Shown in pieces: positions 44,834 through 53,352 of a DNA stretch of 64,000 nt; the first letter of the stretch is position 1; each line of letters opens with the position of its first letter. Position numbers and translations under genes: made by a program. Source of the DNA: a bacterium (GTDB lineage Bacteria; Planctomycetota; Planctomycetia; Planctomycetales; Planctomycetaceae); contig WGME01000004.1 in the NCBI GenBank assembly GCA_016125225.1, positions 310,001-374,000 of the forward strand, read 5' to 3'. The notes under the pieces were generated by a model, which searched no databases, had not been told where the DNA came from, and saw only the letters and a program-made list of their open reading frames with translations.

Positions 44834-47227
44834 TCACGATTTCGGTGGGACGACGACGGGCAAGACCATGCGGCCGAATCCGCCTTGAGCTTTCCCCCAG
44901 CCGAACCTGGCAAAACTGTTGACCACGCTACGTGTGCCTCCACCCCCGGCGTGATCCGATCCGCCGCGAACAATATGTTCGAGGCCATACTGCTCCAAAG
45001 GCACATCTCGATCGGATTTTGGGGCACCGTGGTAGTGATGCATGGAATCCCAGCACCATTCACTGCTGCCGGCATACATCCTGCGCAGGTTAAAGGGATT
45101 AGCAAACGACGATACCGATCTCAAGAGAAACCGATCCTGCAACGGTCCATCACCAAAATGCCACAGTGTGTCGGTACCGGCACGGCAGGCGTATTCCCAT
45201 TGCATTTCACTGGGGAGACGATAGCCCTCAGCCTCGGAATCCATTTTCGCTGTGTTGCCGTCAATCGTATAGACGGGGCGTTTGCCCTCGGCCTGACTGA
45301 GTCGATTGCAGTAGTCCAGGGCATCAACCCAATCCACACTTGCCATCAATGGGGAGTCATCAGACTGTTGCCCGTCGACTTCGGATACGGTCATACCCAT
45401 TTGACGAAAATTCCCAACCGTCACTTCATTAACGCCCATGTAAAACGGCTGTGAAATGTAGACTGCACGTGAAGGAACCGCGTTACGAAGTCCGGCAGGT
45501 GGATCGTCGAGAACCGTATTCTTCAGCCCGTCCATTTGAGCTTCGCTGAGGCCCATCACAAAGGTCCCGGGGGGAATCAGTCGATACTTCTGCTTGGCAG
45601 AATTCGTGAACTCAACCGGCACACCTAGGTATTTGGCCCAAGCTTCCTGATGCTGTTCGGCCTGGTCTTTGTTGAAGGGAAAACGAGCCAGTGGCGGGGC
45701 ATCTGCCGGCCAATCGGTCGGAATGGCGGCGGCCTCCTCCGCAGGTGTGACGGGCTGCGGAACCGCTTCTTCAACCTCAGCTATTGTGGTAGCGGTCTGT
45801 TTCGGTGGGACGACAGACTTCACGGGCTGCAAAGCCATACCGACCACGAGCATGATCAGGCTCAACACTCCCAGAGACCCGACCGTGATCATTCCGGTGG
45901 GGCTCTTCCACCAAGCAGAACGAGCGGGCGGACGCAGTCGTGAGACCACACTACGCGGGAGTTGCCGTTCGGTATCGGCATTGCTGATCGGAATGGTGCG
46001 TGGCCCCGCCGCCCCCGCGAACGCCGTCAATGTTGCGCTGGCATCGCTCGCAACGTTCGTCCTGTTCGATGATGTAGTCTGACCTGGCAGCGGCTGCTTT
46101 CGAAGCTCTTGCGGAATGGCGATCACTTCCGTGGGCTGCGCCACTCCAGAATTCAAGCGGAGGTTGCGAAGAGCGGACAGCACTTCTGTCATGGACTGAT
46201 ATCGATCTTCCGGCCGCTTCGCGACCATTTTGTAGAAGATGTCGTCCAGTGCCTGAGGCACATCGGTTCGGTTTAACATCAACGACGGGATGGGTGCATC
46301 CCGATGAGCCAGCAGCTTGGCCATGTTCGATGTGCCGCTGTAAGCGGGGCGGCCCGTCAGCAGGAACCACATCGTGATTCCCAGACTGTAAATATCACTG
46401 CGGGCGTCGGCATGCCGCGTATCGATGGCCTGTTCAGGGGCAATATAATCGACAGTTCCCATCACCATGCCGGTATGGGTGATGTCTGACTCCTGGCCGC
46501 TTTCTCCATCCAGACGGGCCAAACCCATATCAAGCAACCGGACCGTGCCTTCCTGATCAACCAACAGGTTACCCGGCTTGATGTCCCGGTGCGTAATGCC
46601 CTGATCGTGTGCAAATTGCAAACCTTCCGCGGCCTGCTGGATATATCGGACCGCCAAGTCAACAGATAACGGCCCTTTAAACTTCACGAGCAGAGACAGG
46701 TTTTGTCCATCCACATACTGCATGACCAGAAAGTGCTGGCCATGGGCTTCGTCGGCATCAAATGCCGTAACCACATGAGGGTGGATCAGTCGAGCAGCAG
46801 CTTGAACTTCGCGATGGAAACGGGCGATGGCCTCAGGAGAACTGGTAACATCAGGAGAGAGCACCTTGATCGCCACGACGCGCTTCATCCGCCGATGCTC
46901 GGCTTTGAAGACAACTCCCATCCCTCCCTGTCCGAGCTTGCCTTGAATGAGGTAGTTGCCAAGGACTAACCCTTGACCACGGCCAGCGGCGAATTCCTGT
47001 GATTGATACGCCGTCAGTTTGTGCTGGCGAATCAAAATCTCGGCCAGCGGCTCCACTTCCTGCTGAAGGTCGGTCGGCAGACTCCCCAGCAGGGCCGTGA
47101 GTTCAGAGTCTGTGACGAGGCCCGTGGAGATCAGCTGCTGCGTGTATTGTTCGAAGGAAGCCACCACAGCAGATTGTCCCGAGTGTGAACCATCGTCCCA
47201 CGCGATCCTGTAGTGATCGCTCGGCAA
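44834..47227 (-). CDS. Serine/threonine protein kinase fused to an FGE/sulfatase-modifying-factor-like domain
   Basis: A 797-residue transmembrane kinase. The kinase domain (~92-350) has GKLGQGGMGVV (96-106), VAIK with Lys121, HRDIKPGNLL and the usual DFG written DMG (LLDMGLARL), a common planctomycete variant. A membrane helix at ~443-465 separates it from an external C-terminal FGE-sulfatase domain (~525-797; GTFVMGLSEAQMDG, VNEVTVGNFRQMG, YRLPSEMQWEYACRAGTDT, VRGGSDHAGGGG). The C-terminal region lacks the two active-site cysteines of formylglycine-generating enzyme, so this domain is likely a ligand sensor rather than an oxidase. The start codon is uncertain: TTG at 47227, with GTG codons ~20 residues inside. 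A GxGxxG-containing N-terminal helix precedes the kinase. Confidence 0.87.
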   Translation of the reverse strand: MPSDHYRIAWDDGSHSGQSAVVASFEQYTQQLISTGLVTDSELTALLGSLPTDLQQEVEPLAEILIRQHKLTAYQSQEFAAGRGQGLVLGNYLIQGKLGQGGMGVVFKAEHRRMKRVVAIKVLSPDVTSSPEAIARFHREVQAAARLIHPHVVTAFDADEAHGQHFLVMQYVDGQNLSLLVKFKGPLSVDLAVRYIQQAAEGLQFAHDQGITHRDIKPGNLLVDQEGTVRLLDMGLARLDGESGQESDITHTGMVMGTVDYIAPEQAIDTRHADARSDIYSLGITMWFLLTGRPAYSGTSNMAKLLAHRDAPIPSLMLNRTDVPQALDDIFYKMVAKRPEDRYQSMTEVLSALRNLRLNSGVAQPTEVIAIPQELRKQPLPGQTTSSNRTNVASDASATLTAFAGAAGPRTIPISNADTERQLPRSVVSRLRPPARSAWWKSPTGMITVGSLGVLSLIMLVVGMALQPVKSVVPPKQTATTIAEVEEAVPQPVTPAEEAAAIPTDWPADAPPLARFPFNKDQAEQHQEAWAKYLGVPVEFTNSAKQKYRLIPPGTFVMGLSEAQMDGLKNTVLDDPPAGLRNAVPSRAVYISQPFYMGVNEVTVGNFRQMGMTVSEVDGQQSDDSPLMASVDWVDALDYCNRLSQAEGKRPVYTIDGNTAKMDSEAEGYRLPSEMQWEYACRAGTDTLWHFGDGPLQDRFLLRSVSSFANPFNLRRMYAGSSEWCWDSMHHYHGAPKSDRDVPLEQYGLEHIVRGGSDHAGGGGTRSVVNSFARFGWGKAQGGFGRMVLPVVVPPKS

Positions 47228-47354
47228 CTCTCAGGAGCAATGTACATACAATCTGTATTGGATGCTATGAACACAATGAATTCTGCGCCATGCCGTAGGC
47301 TGTTGAAGCGAAGCTGGATTATGCCTGCGCTACGGCGGCCGTGGCTTTACGACT

Positions 47355-48623
47355 TCACAGTCCGAACAGTCGTTTGAGAGCATTGAGCAGGCCGTGCGGG
47401 TGGCCGTCTTTGCTTTCGTCTTTCAAGGCTTCGAGTGGCGGGTGCAGCAGTTTGTTGACAATCCGCTTTACCGATTGCGCGATGGCTTCGCGGTCGGCAT
47501 CATCAAAATGGTCTGACTTGCGGAACAACCGTTCGAGTTCCTGCTGGGCAATGTCGTGCCAGCCTTCACGAAGCTGCACCACCAGATCGCTGGAGGCTCG
47601 GCGATAGAACTCGGCGAGAAACTCCGAGAGTTCTTCTTCGATAATGCGGTGGGCTTTGTCGATTTCACGATGCCGGGCTTTGCGGTTCTCTTCGCAGGTC
47701 TGCTGCAGACTGTCGATGTCATAGAGAAAGACGTTATCGAGATTGCCCACCGCGAGGGCAAAGTCACGGGGAGCCCCCAGATCAAGCACAATCACCGTAT
47801 GAGAAGACTGTGCGCGAGCCGCCTGAAACCGGGCCACATCGATGATCGGGTAGTCGGCACCCGTGGTGCTGATGATGACATCGGCCCGACCGAGCCAGTG
47901 GTCGAGTTCTGACCAGGGGACCGTGCTGCCTCCCCACTCGCGGGCCAGTCGTTCGGCACGCTCGGCACTCCGGTTGGCCACCACCACCTGTTTGGTTCCC
48001 TCATCTTTGAGGTACCGCAAAGTTTCTTCGGCCATCTCGCCGGCGCCAATAATGAGCGTCAGCTTATCCAGAAAACTGTCGAAAATGTTGCGGGCGAATT
48101 CCCCCACCGCGACACTGGCAATGCTCACTCGACCTTCCGAGAGACGGGTTTCGGTGCGGACGCGGCTCGACGCTCGAATCGCTCCTTGAAACAGGGCATG
48201 TGTCAGCGGACCACAGGCGTCGTTCTCTTCCGCATTGCGGTAAGCCTCTTTGACCTGATTCACGATCTGCGGTTCGCCGAGCACCATGCTGTCGAGGCTG
48301 CTGACGACCTCGAACAGATGCCGCACTACAGGGGGGCCGACAAGTTCCCGCAGTTCGCCGACAAAATCGTCCTGCGGGACACCATGAAAATCGGCCAGGA
48401 ACTGCGAGAGTTGAGCCAGATTCGGCAGCGTGGTCGACGGCGGTTGAGCCAGATAGAGTTCCACCCGGTTGCAGGTGGAGAGGATGACCACCTCCAGATC
48501 GGGATAGAGATCTTCAAGTCGGCGATAAGCACGAGCCAGCACATCGGCATTGGGAAAAGCGAGCCGTTCCCGCACATTGAGGCTGGCGGTTTGATGGGTC
48601 ACAAAAACGACGGAGAGGTTCAC
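47355..48623 (-). CDS. hemA: Glutamyl-tRNA reductase
   Basis: The first committed enzyme of tetrapyrrole synthesis by the C5 pathway, reducing glutamyl-tRNA to glutamate-1-semialdehyde with NADPH. The start is the GTG at 48623, because the encoded VNLSVVFVTHQTASLNVRERL matches the usual HemA N-terminus; the frame's longer opening is spurious. This gives 422 residues. Cys51 in STCNRVEL is the catalytic nucleophile. The NADPH domain contains LTLIIGAGEMAEETLRYL, and TGADYPII follows. The C-terminal dimerisation domain is present (KDESKDGHPHGLLNALKRLFGL). Its GTG overlaps the stop of the CcsA/HemX-type gene (GTGA), so the two are translationally coupled. Confidence 0.95.
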   Translation of the reverse strand: MNLSVVFVTHQTASLNVRERLAFPNADVLARAYRRLEDLYPDLEVVILSTCNRVELYLAQPPSTTLPNLAQLSQFLADFHGVPQDDFVGELRELVGPPVVRHLFEVVSSLDSMVLGEPQIVNQVKEAYRNAEENDACGPLTHALFQGAIRASSRVRTETRLSEGRVSIASVAVGEFARNIFDSFLDKLTLIIGAGEMAEETLRYLKDEGTKQVVVANRSAERAERLAREWGGSTVPWSELDHWLGRADVIISTTGADYPIIDVARFQAARAQSSHTVIVLDLGAPRDFALAVGNLDNVFLYDIDSLQQTCEENRKARHREIDKAHRIIEEELSEFLAEFYRRASSDLVVQLREGWHDIAQQELERLFRKSDHFDDADREAIAQSVKRIVNKLLHPPLEALKDESKDGHPHGLLNALKRLFGL

Positions 48624-49501
48624 CGCACGGCCCCCTCTGTTGTCTGTTCGACGCCATGGGCCGAACCATGAATCGCGGGAGCCGAGATCGCTTGCGAGAG
48701 AATCTGTGCTCCCACGGTTGTGAACAACAGGAACCCGCAAGCCCACGCCGTCAACCAGGCCATCTGCTTGCCAGGGTTCTGCTTGCGGGACAATAACCAG
48801 AAAAACAACCCCGCCATGATGACCCAGCAGACCCCGCTGACCAGCACGAGGGGATCAAGCCAGACACTGCGGCGCGAGATGTTGGGATTGCGAACCAACG
48901 CCAACCCGACCCCGCTGATCATGCCGAATGTCAGCAATGGCACGGCAATCAGCAGCGACCAGCGGTTGACGCGTGCCAGCCGTTCGAGGCTGGGAAGTTC
49001 CATTCCCGATGTCGCCGAGATGCGATGCTTCAATCGCCGGTGCTGCCACATATACAGCAGACTCACCACAAACCCGACGACGATGCCCACGATGCCAAGC
49101 ACCAGTGAGGCGACATGCAACATAGTCCAGTTGTGGTGAGCATTCACACCAGCCCCCGCCGTCGGCGAAGCAAACTGGGCCGCTCCAATCAATGCCAAGG
49201 CCAACGGCCAGACGATAAAGCCCAGTGCGAGTTCCCGGTCTGCAATGGTGATAAAAAGATGGACGACTACCACCAGCCACGACAGCACCAGCAGCCAGTC
49301 CTGCATGGAACTCAGCAGGGGGGGCAAATCGGTCTGCTGCGATCGCACCACCAAGTACAACGTTTGAGCCAACAGTCCTGCCGCACCTGCCGTGAGCGCA
49401 ATCCACCTCCAGAAGACGTGGCGAGAGACCAGCCGCGTCCATTCCAAGCCGAACGCCAAGACATAGCTGGCGAAGAAGCAGAGAACACTGACTCGCAACA
49501 T
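48620..49501 (-). CDS. CcsA/HemX-type cytochrome c assembly membrane protein
   Basis: A 293-residue protein with about eight membrane helices. The ATG at 49501 (MLRVSVLCFFASYVLAFGLEW) is chosen although no strong ribosome site is seen; a TTG at 49567 would extend it by 22 residues. The sequence fits the CcsA/HemX branch (cytochrome c biogenesis protein family): WLLVLSWLVVVVHL, HHNWTMLHVASLVLGIVGIVVGFV, WSLLIAVPLLTFGMISGVGLAL. The tryptophan-rich WWD motif of heme-handling CcsA proteins is not obvious, so it is nearer HemX. HemX is known to accompany hemA and to affect glutamyl-tRNA reductase levels. Its stop overlaps the hemA start. Confidence 0.85.
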   Translation of the reverse strand: MLRVSVLCFFASYVLAFGLEWTRLVSRHVFWRWIALTAGAAGLLAQTLYLVVRSQQTDLPPLLSSMQDWLLVLSWLVVVVHLFITIADRELALGFIVWPLALALIGAAQFASPTAGAGVNAHHNWTMLHVASLVLGIVGIVVGFVVSLLYMWQHRRLKHRISATSGMELPSLERLARVNRWSLLIAVPLLTFGMISGVGLALVRNPNISRRSVWLDPLVLVSGVCWVIMAGLFFWLLSRKQNPGKQMAWLTAWACGFLLFTTVGAQILSQAISAPAIHGSAHGVEQTTEGAVR

Positions 49502-49664
49502 GGAGGGCAATTCCGGTCGGCGGGGAGAGTCCGCCTGCAATTGTCCCACGATCGCCACGAAAAACAACCACGATGAGAACTCCCACCGGGAAGATTTCGC
49601 TCAACATTCGACGCCGGTTCGGCTTACACGGCTGGAGACCAGCCGCTCGGTAGTCTCCACCACA

Positions 49665-50831
49665 TCACCGGGCTTCTGATTCGAGGTGATAATCCTCGAT
49701 TTTCTTGTGGAGCGTATTGCGATTGATGCCCAAGCGAGTCGCGGCCTTCGTCTGTACCCCCTGGCAGCCGCGGAGCACCTGCAGAATGACTTCACGCTCC
49801 ACCAGCGAGACCACGCGTTCATGCACGCTGTTCGAGTCTTCGCCCGCTTCGGTGATGCCCAGCGTGACCAGTTCGCGGCACATGGTTTCCAGCGTTCCGC
49901 CCTTGGCTCGACCGAGCCGGATCGGTGCGAGACCTCGCACATGCGGGGGAAACAGGTCGATGGTCAGCTCTTCATCCTGACACAGCACAATCGCCCGCTC
50001 GATATTGTTCTGCAGTTCGCGGACATTCCCCGGCCAGGCATAGTTCTTCAGATAATTGAGCAATTCGTCAGTCACGCGTGGTACCGGACGATTATTCACC
50101 GCGGCATAACGCTTCACAAAGTGATGAACCAAAGCCGGAATGTCATCGGTCCGTTCGCGGAGCGGGGGCAGATAGACCGGCACGACATTCAGGCGGTAGT
50201 ACAAGTCTTCGCGAAACTTTCCGGCGTCAATTTCATCGGTCAGATCACGATTGGTCGCCGCAATGATCCGGCAGTCGACGCGGATCGTTTTAGAATCGCC
50301 GACCCGTTCGAATTCCTGCTCCTGAAGCACCCGCAGCAGTTTTACCTGCAGCGTGAAGCTCATGGAGTTGATTTCATCGAGAAAAATGGTGCCACCGTGA
50401 GCTGCTTCAAACCGGCCCGTGCGGTTTTCATAAGCGTTGGTGAAAGCCCCTTTGACGTGGCCGAAGAGTTCGCTTTCCAGGAGACTTTCACTCAAGGCAC
50501 CACAGTTGACCCGAATGAATGGGCCGGAAGCTCGCAGGCTCAATTCATGAAGCGCCCGGGCAATCAGTTCTTTCCCGGTGCCTGTTTCACCCAGCAACAG
50601 CACGGTCGCCGACGAAGCCGCTACCTGACGCGTCAGGCGGTAAACCTCACGCATGGCATGACTCTGGCCGATCATGCCGTCCATGACCGGTGCATCGGTT
50701 CGGGCATTGTTCATGACAGCAGCGGAGCTGGACATTATCGGTCGAGCACCTGATGGCGGCAGCGTCTTCGCCTGCACGATGGGAGCCTCTTTGCGGTCGA
50801 ATCCAGCGTCAGTCGCACGCTGATTTAGCAT
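49665..50831 (-). CDS. Sigma-54-dependent AAA+ activator without receiver domain, Fis-type C-terminus
   Basis: A 388-residue regulator. After a ~50-residue leader the AAA+ core runs to ~300: Walker [12 protein letters not shown], the sigma-54-contacting loop written GAFTNA instead of GAFTGA, Walker [11 protein letters not shown], sensor [10 protein letters not shown] and arginine-finger region [10 protein letters not shown]. The C-terminal Fis-like HTH (~335-388) is [37 protein letters not shown]. No receiver, GAF, PAS or ACT domain is present, so activity must be controlled by a partner protein or be constitutive. Its targets would be sigma-54 promoters elsewhere. ATG at 50831, with a weak upstream site. 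Confidence 0.92.
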   Translation of the reverse strand: MLNQRATDAGFDRKEAPIVQAKTLPPSGARPIMSSSAAVMNNARTDAPVMDGMIGQSHAMREVYRLTRQVAASSATVLLLGETGTGKELIARALHELSLRASGPFIRVNCGALSESLLESELFGHVKGAFTNAYENRTGRFEAAHGGTIFLDEINSMSFTLQVKLLRVLQEQEFERVGDSKTIRVDCRIIAATNRDLTDEIDAGKFREDLYYRLNVVPVYLPPLRERTDDIPALVHHFVKRYAAVNNRPVPRVTDELLNYLKNYAWPGNVRELQNNIERAIVLCQDEELTIDLFPPHVRGLAPIRLGRAKGGTLETMCRELVTLGITEAGEDSNSVHERVVSLVEREVILQVLRGCQGVQTKAATRLGINRNTLHKKIEDYHLESEAR

Positions 50832-51259
50832 GTTACTTCACACTACTGAGATTCTACCGTATGGCCCCCGCACAGGCTACTGGTTACTACCGCCGTCTTG
50901 CGGATTGTGCGAGAAAAGCGTGCTTCCGTGCGCAAAAATCATGCAGAACGGCCTGAAAACAGACCGTCCCACTAACAGTACTGCATGCCGAATGCCACGG
51001 TCTTCACTTCTGCCAAATTTCCTTGTGATATCTTGGACTTTGTTACGAAACCGACAGTTCGAAGGCAACGATAAGTGTTTGCCTTTCTGGATTGATCGAG
51101 TCGGAAAGTAGGAAGAGAAGTGACTTTTTCCACTGCTGTCATGGTGCGGCAAATCCCTCCATAACGGAACTCGATTACTCTGACCAGAATTTGGTCGTGG
51201 GGGAGTCCCGCTGAGTCGGAGTGCCCACCGATTGATAACCGGTTCCGAGTTCGTTCGCC
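50832..51259. other. Intergenic region, nothing clear
   Basis: This 428-bp stretch lies upstream of the sigma-54 activator and downstream of the glycosyltransferase-sulfotransferase gene, both on the minus strand. Only a short hairpin (GACCA-gaatt-TGGTC, around 51182-51196) and a loose inverted pair (GGAACTCG near 51165, CGAGTTC near 51247) are seen. Neither has a T-tract, so no intrinsic terminator is called. No RNA gene or credible ORF was found. Confidence 0.45.
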
Positions 51260-53077
51260 TTAGTTACCGGAGTCAGGAGAAGCGTAGCCAAGGCGTTGAC
51301 GCAATGTTCCCAGAAACTCTTCGGCGATCGTGCGGACTTCAGGTGTGAAATTCTCGGATGTCATCCAGGCTCCCGCCTGACCTTTACGTCGGAACTGTAA
51401 TGCTCCCGTCTGTTCATACTTGGCAAACGAACGCCGCTCGGCCACCTGCCGGGCTTCCTCGGGTGAGATGGGAGTCGAAAGCAATTCGCCACAGGCACAC
51501 AAGCCCGGCACCGGATTCTGCAGCAACGTTTCATACCTGAGAAGCAATCGCTGCGTGAGCGGAAAGTTCTCGTAAATCCGTAAGGCAATCGTCATCGCAT
51601 CGCGGATATGTGTCGCCGTACGGTGGACTCGCGCGGGTAGGTTGTCTTCACGTGTTTCCTGAAACGTCTGATTCCAACTGCCAGGCTTTTGCAAATCGAG
51701 ATAGGAATCGAGCACATCAAACGGGTCGCGTAAGAGCAGAATCAGACGACTTTGCGGGAAGATCGCCGGAATCCACGGATACAACTCTGGTGTATTCACC
51801 TCTTTGACAACCAACGCGTGGCGACCGAACTGCGGATAGCGAGCACGGACCATTTGAAAGAACAGGTCCCTCAATCCATCCATCCAGGTACGCTGGTAAG
51901 TGCGGAAGAAAAACGACGCCCGCCGATCCTGGTCTTCCGGGTGTTCCTCAAGATGTTTCAGGAAGCGGCCGAAGTAAGGTTCGTGCCAGCGGCGGATCTT
52001 CGGCAAATCGCCCAGCATTTCGGCCAGCCAGGTCGACCCGGTCCGCCCACAGCCGATGATCCAGCCCACGCGTTCCTGAGAGGACGTGGCCCATTCCGTC
52101 CGTTCCTGTTCGGCAGCACGAACCGTCGTGATCAATTGCCGGGCGCGATGTTCATACAAGTGGTCTGCACAGGTGATGCTGCGGGCTTGTTCCACCTTTG
52201 AGACGCGTTGGGCTTCATCTGCTAGCGCCGTGCGAACGTTTGCGATGGCTTCATCCGTGGTATCGAAGTGATAAACCGATTCACCATAAATGCGGGTCAC
52301 CTCCGACCGCCGCGGACCGGTGAGGAGTGCCGCCTGTCCGAAGGCAGTCACTTCAAAGATCCGCGGACTGGGGGCATCGGCCGGTTGATCCGATTCCCGA
52401 AAGAGGTTGATCGTCAGTCGAGATTGAGAGTAGATGTCGAGCTTTTCGACGATATCGATGGTCCGCGCGCGGATTGCCGTTGAGGCGAACTTTTGAAAGG
52501 CGTCGGTGCCGGTGGGAAAGTTCCCCGCGATCAGAAACCGGTATCCATGGGATTCGCAGAACTCCGCCATCGCGATCAGAAACGGCAGGCGATCTTCAAA
52601 GACCGTGCCCAGGAAAGACACGTCGTACTGTGGGTGTTTGACCCGAGGAATCTGTGGCAGACGGGCGGTAGCCGTGGGTAGATAGATCGCTCCATTCGTG
52701 GCAGAGCGAATTTCGTTGGTGAAGCGATACGTATAAAGTTCATCCAGATGCGGAATTTGATCGTAGGGATCATCGGTCGCGATCAGGACGGTCGGTAACC
52801 CCGCCTTCCGCAGCGAGCGGGGTAGCTTGGCGCGTTGACCCCGGAAGTACAAACCATCGACGAAGACCACACCGTCAATCGAATTCGCGACATCCAACGC
52901 CGTGCCAAGAATGTCATTGCAGACGGAATCGGCACTGAGCACCTTCAGGAAGGAAAAAGTAGGGTAGGGGATGACCCGCACCCCTTCGGCTTCCAGGGCG
53001 AGACGGTAACCATCCCAGACATCGCGCGTCGAGAAGTTAGCGGAGCCGGAAACCAGCAGCACAGTGCCAAATGCCAT
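51260..53077 (-). CDS. Bifunctional CgeB-like glycosyltransferase and sulfotransferase fusion
   Basis: A 605-residue cytoplasmic protein with two enzyme domains. Residues ~1-325 fit the CgeB/DUF3880-type GT-B glycosyltransferases: an N-terminal Rossmann part, PTVLIATDDPYD, YDVSFLGTVFEDR, LTINLFRESD and the donor-site PSPRIFEVTAFGQAALLT (236-253). Residues ~335-600 are a PAPS-dependent sulfotransferase: the 5'-phosphosulfate loop GCGRTGSTW (342-350) and the 3'-phosphate motif RDPFDVLDSYL (450-460), plus a late KYEQTGALQFRRKGQAGAW. This pairs sugar transfer with sulfation in one polypeptide, suggesting a sulfated glycan or glycoconjugate product. Acceptors are unknown. AAGGGACGGGG precedes the ATG. 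It is the last gene of a minus-strand set of three. Confidence 0.85.
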   Translation of the reverse strand: MAFGTVLLVSGSANFSTRDVWDGYRLALEAEGVRVIPYPTFSFLKVLSADSVCNDILGTALDVANSIDGVVFVDGLYFRGQRAKLPRSLRKAGLPTVLIATDDPYDQIPHLDELYTYRFTNEIRSATNGAIYLPTATARLPQIPRVKHPQYDVSFLGTVFEDRLPFLIAMAEFCESHGYRFLIAGNFPTGTDAFQKFASTAIRARTIDIVEKLDIYSQSRLTINLFRESDQPADAPSPRIFEVTAFGQAALLTGPRRSEVTRIYGESVYHFDTTDEAIANVRTALADEAQRVSKVEQARSITCADHLYEHRARQLITTVRAAEQERTEWATSSQERVGWIIGCGRTGSTWLAEMLGDLPKIRRWHEPYFGRFLKHLEEHPEDQDRRASFFFRTYQRTWMDGLRDLFFQMVRARYPQFGRHALVVKEVNTPELYPWIPAIFPQSRLILLLRDPFDVLDSYLDLQKPGSWNQTFQETREDNLPARVHRTATHIRDAMTIALRIYENFPLTQRLLLRYETLLQNPVPGLCACGELLSTPISPEEARQVAERRSFAKYEQTGALQFRRKGQAGAWMTSENFTPEVRTIAEEFLGTLRQRLGYASPDSGN

Positions 53078-53089
53078 CCCCGTCCCTTC

Positions 53090-53299
53090 TCAGCCGCCAT
53101 GATAGGGATAGGGCATCCACTCGCTGGCATTCCCCCCCACGATCAACGGCTGAAAGACCTGCTGGGCGATGGCATCGCTCTTCAAGGCGATGCCCACTGC
53201 CGTTGCCGTGATCAGTGTACCCGAGGCGGAATACTGTAAAAATAGCCGTCGATTCAGCTTCTGCTCATCCTCATCTGCGGGAAGTTGCTCCATGTCCAT
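53090..53299 (-). CDS. 69-residue protein with twin-arginine signal-like motif
   Basis: The ATG at 53299 follows GAGG by 5 nt, giving 69 residues. Residues 16-22 are NRRLFLQ, close to the Tat consensus (S/T)RRxFLK. A hydrophobic stretch (~23-39, YSASGTLITATAVGIAL) follows, with a possible A-x-A cleavage (AIA) near residues 43-45. That would leave a mature peptide of only about 24 residues (QQVFQPLIVGGNASEWMPYPYHGG-like). It lies 53 bp after the three-repeat gene and 12 bp before the glycosyltransferase-sulfotransferase gene, so it should be co-expressed. It might be an exported peptide, a membrane anchor for a Tat passenger, or a remnant of a longer protein. I do not recognise it. Confidence 0.6.
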   Translation of the reverse strand: MDMEQLPADEDEQKLNRRLFLQYSASGTLITATAVGIALKSDAIAQQVFQPLIVGGNASEWMPYPYHGG

Positions 53300-53352
53300 G
53301 ACGACCTCTTTGTTCGCGGAGTGATACCCCATTGTTGCAGCGAGAATCGGTC

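Noticed and set aside
47228-47354. Inverted pair GCCGTAG/CTACGGC between hemA and the kinase
   Set aside because: Arms are widely spaced with no T-tract and no link to a promoter; probably chance.
50832-51259. Possible RNA gene or terminator
   Set aside because: Only short hairpins without T-tracts and no tRNA or riboswitch pattern.
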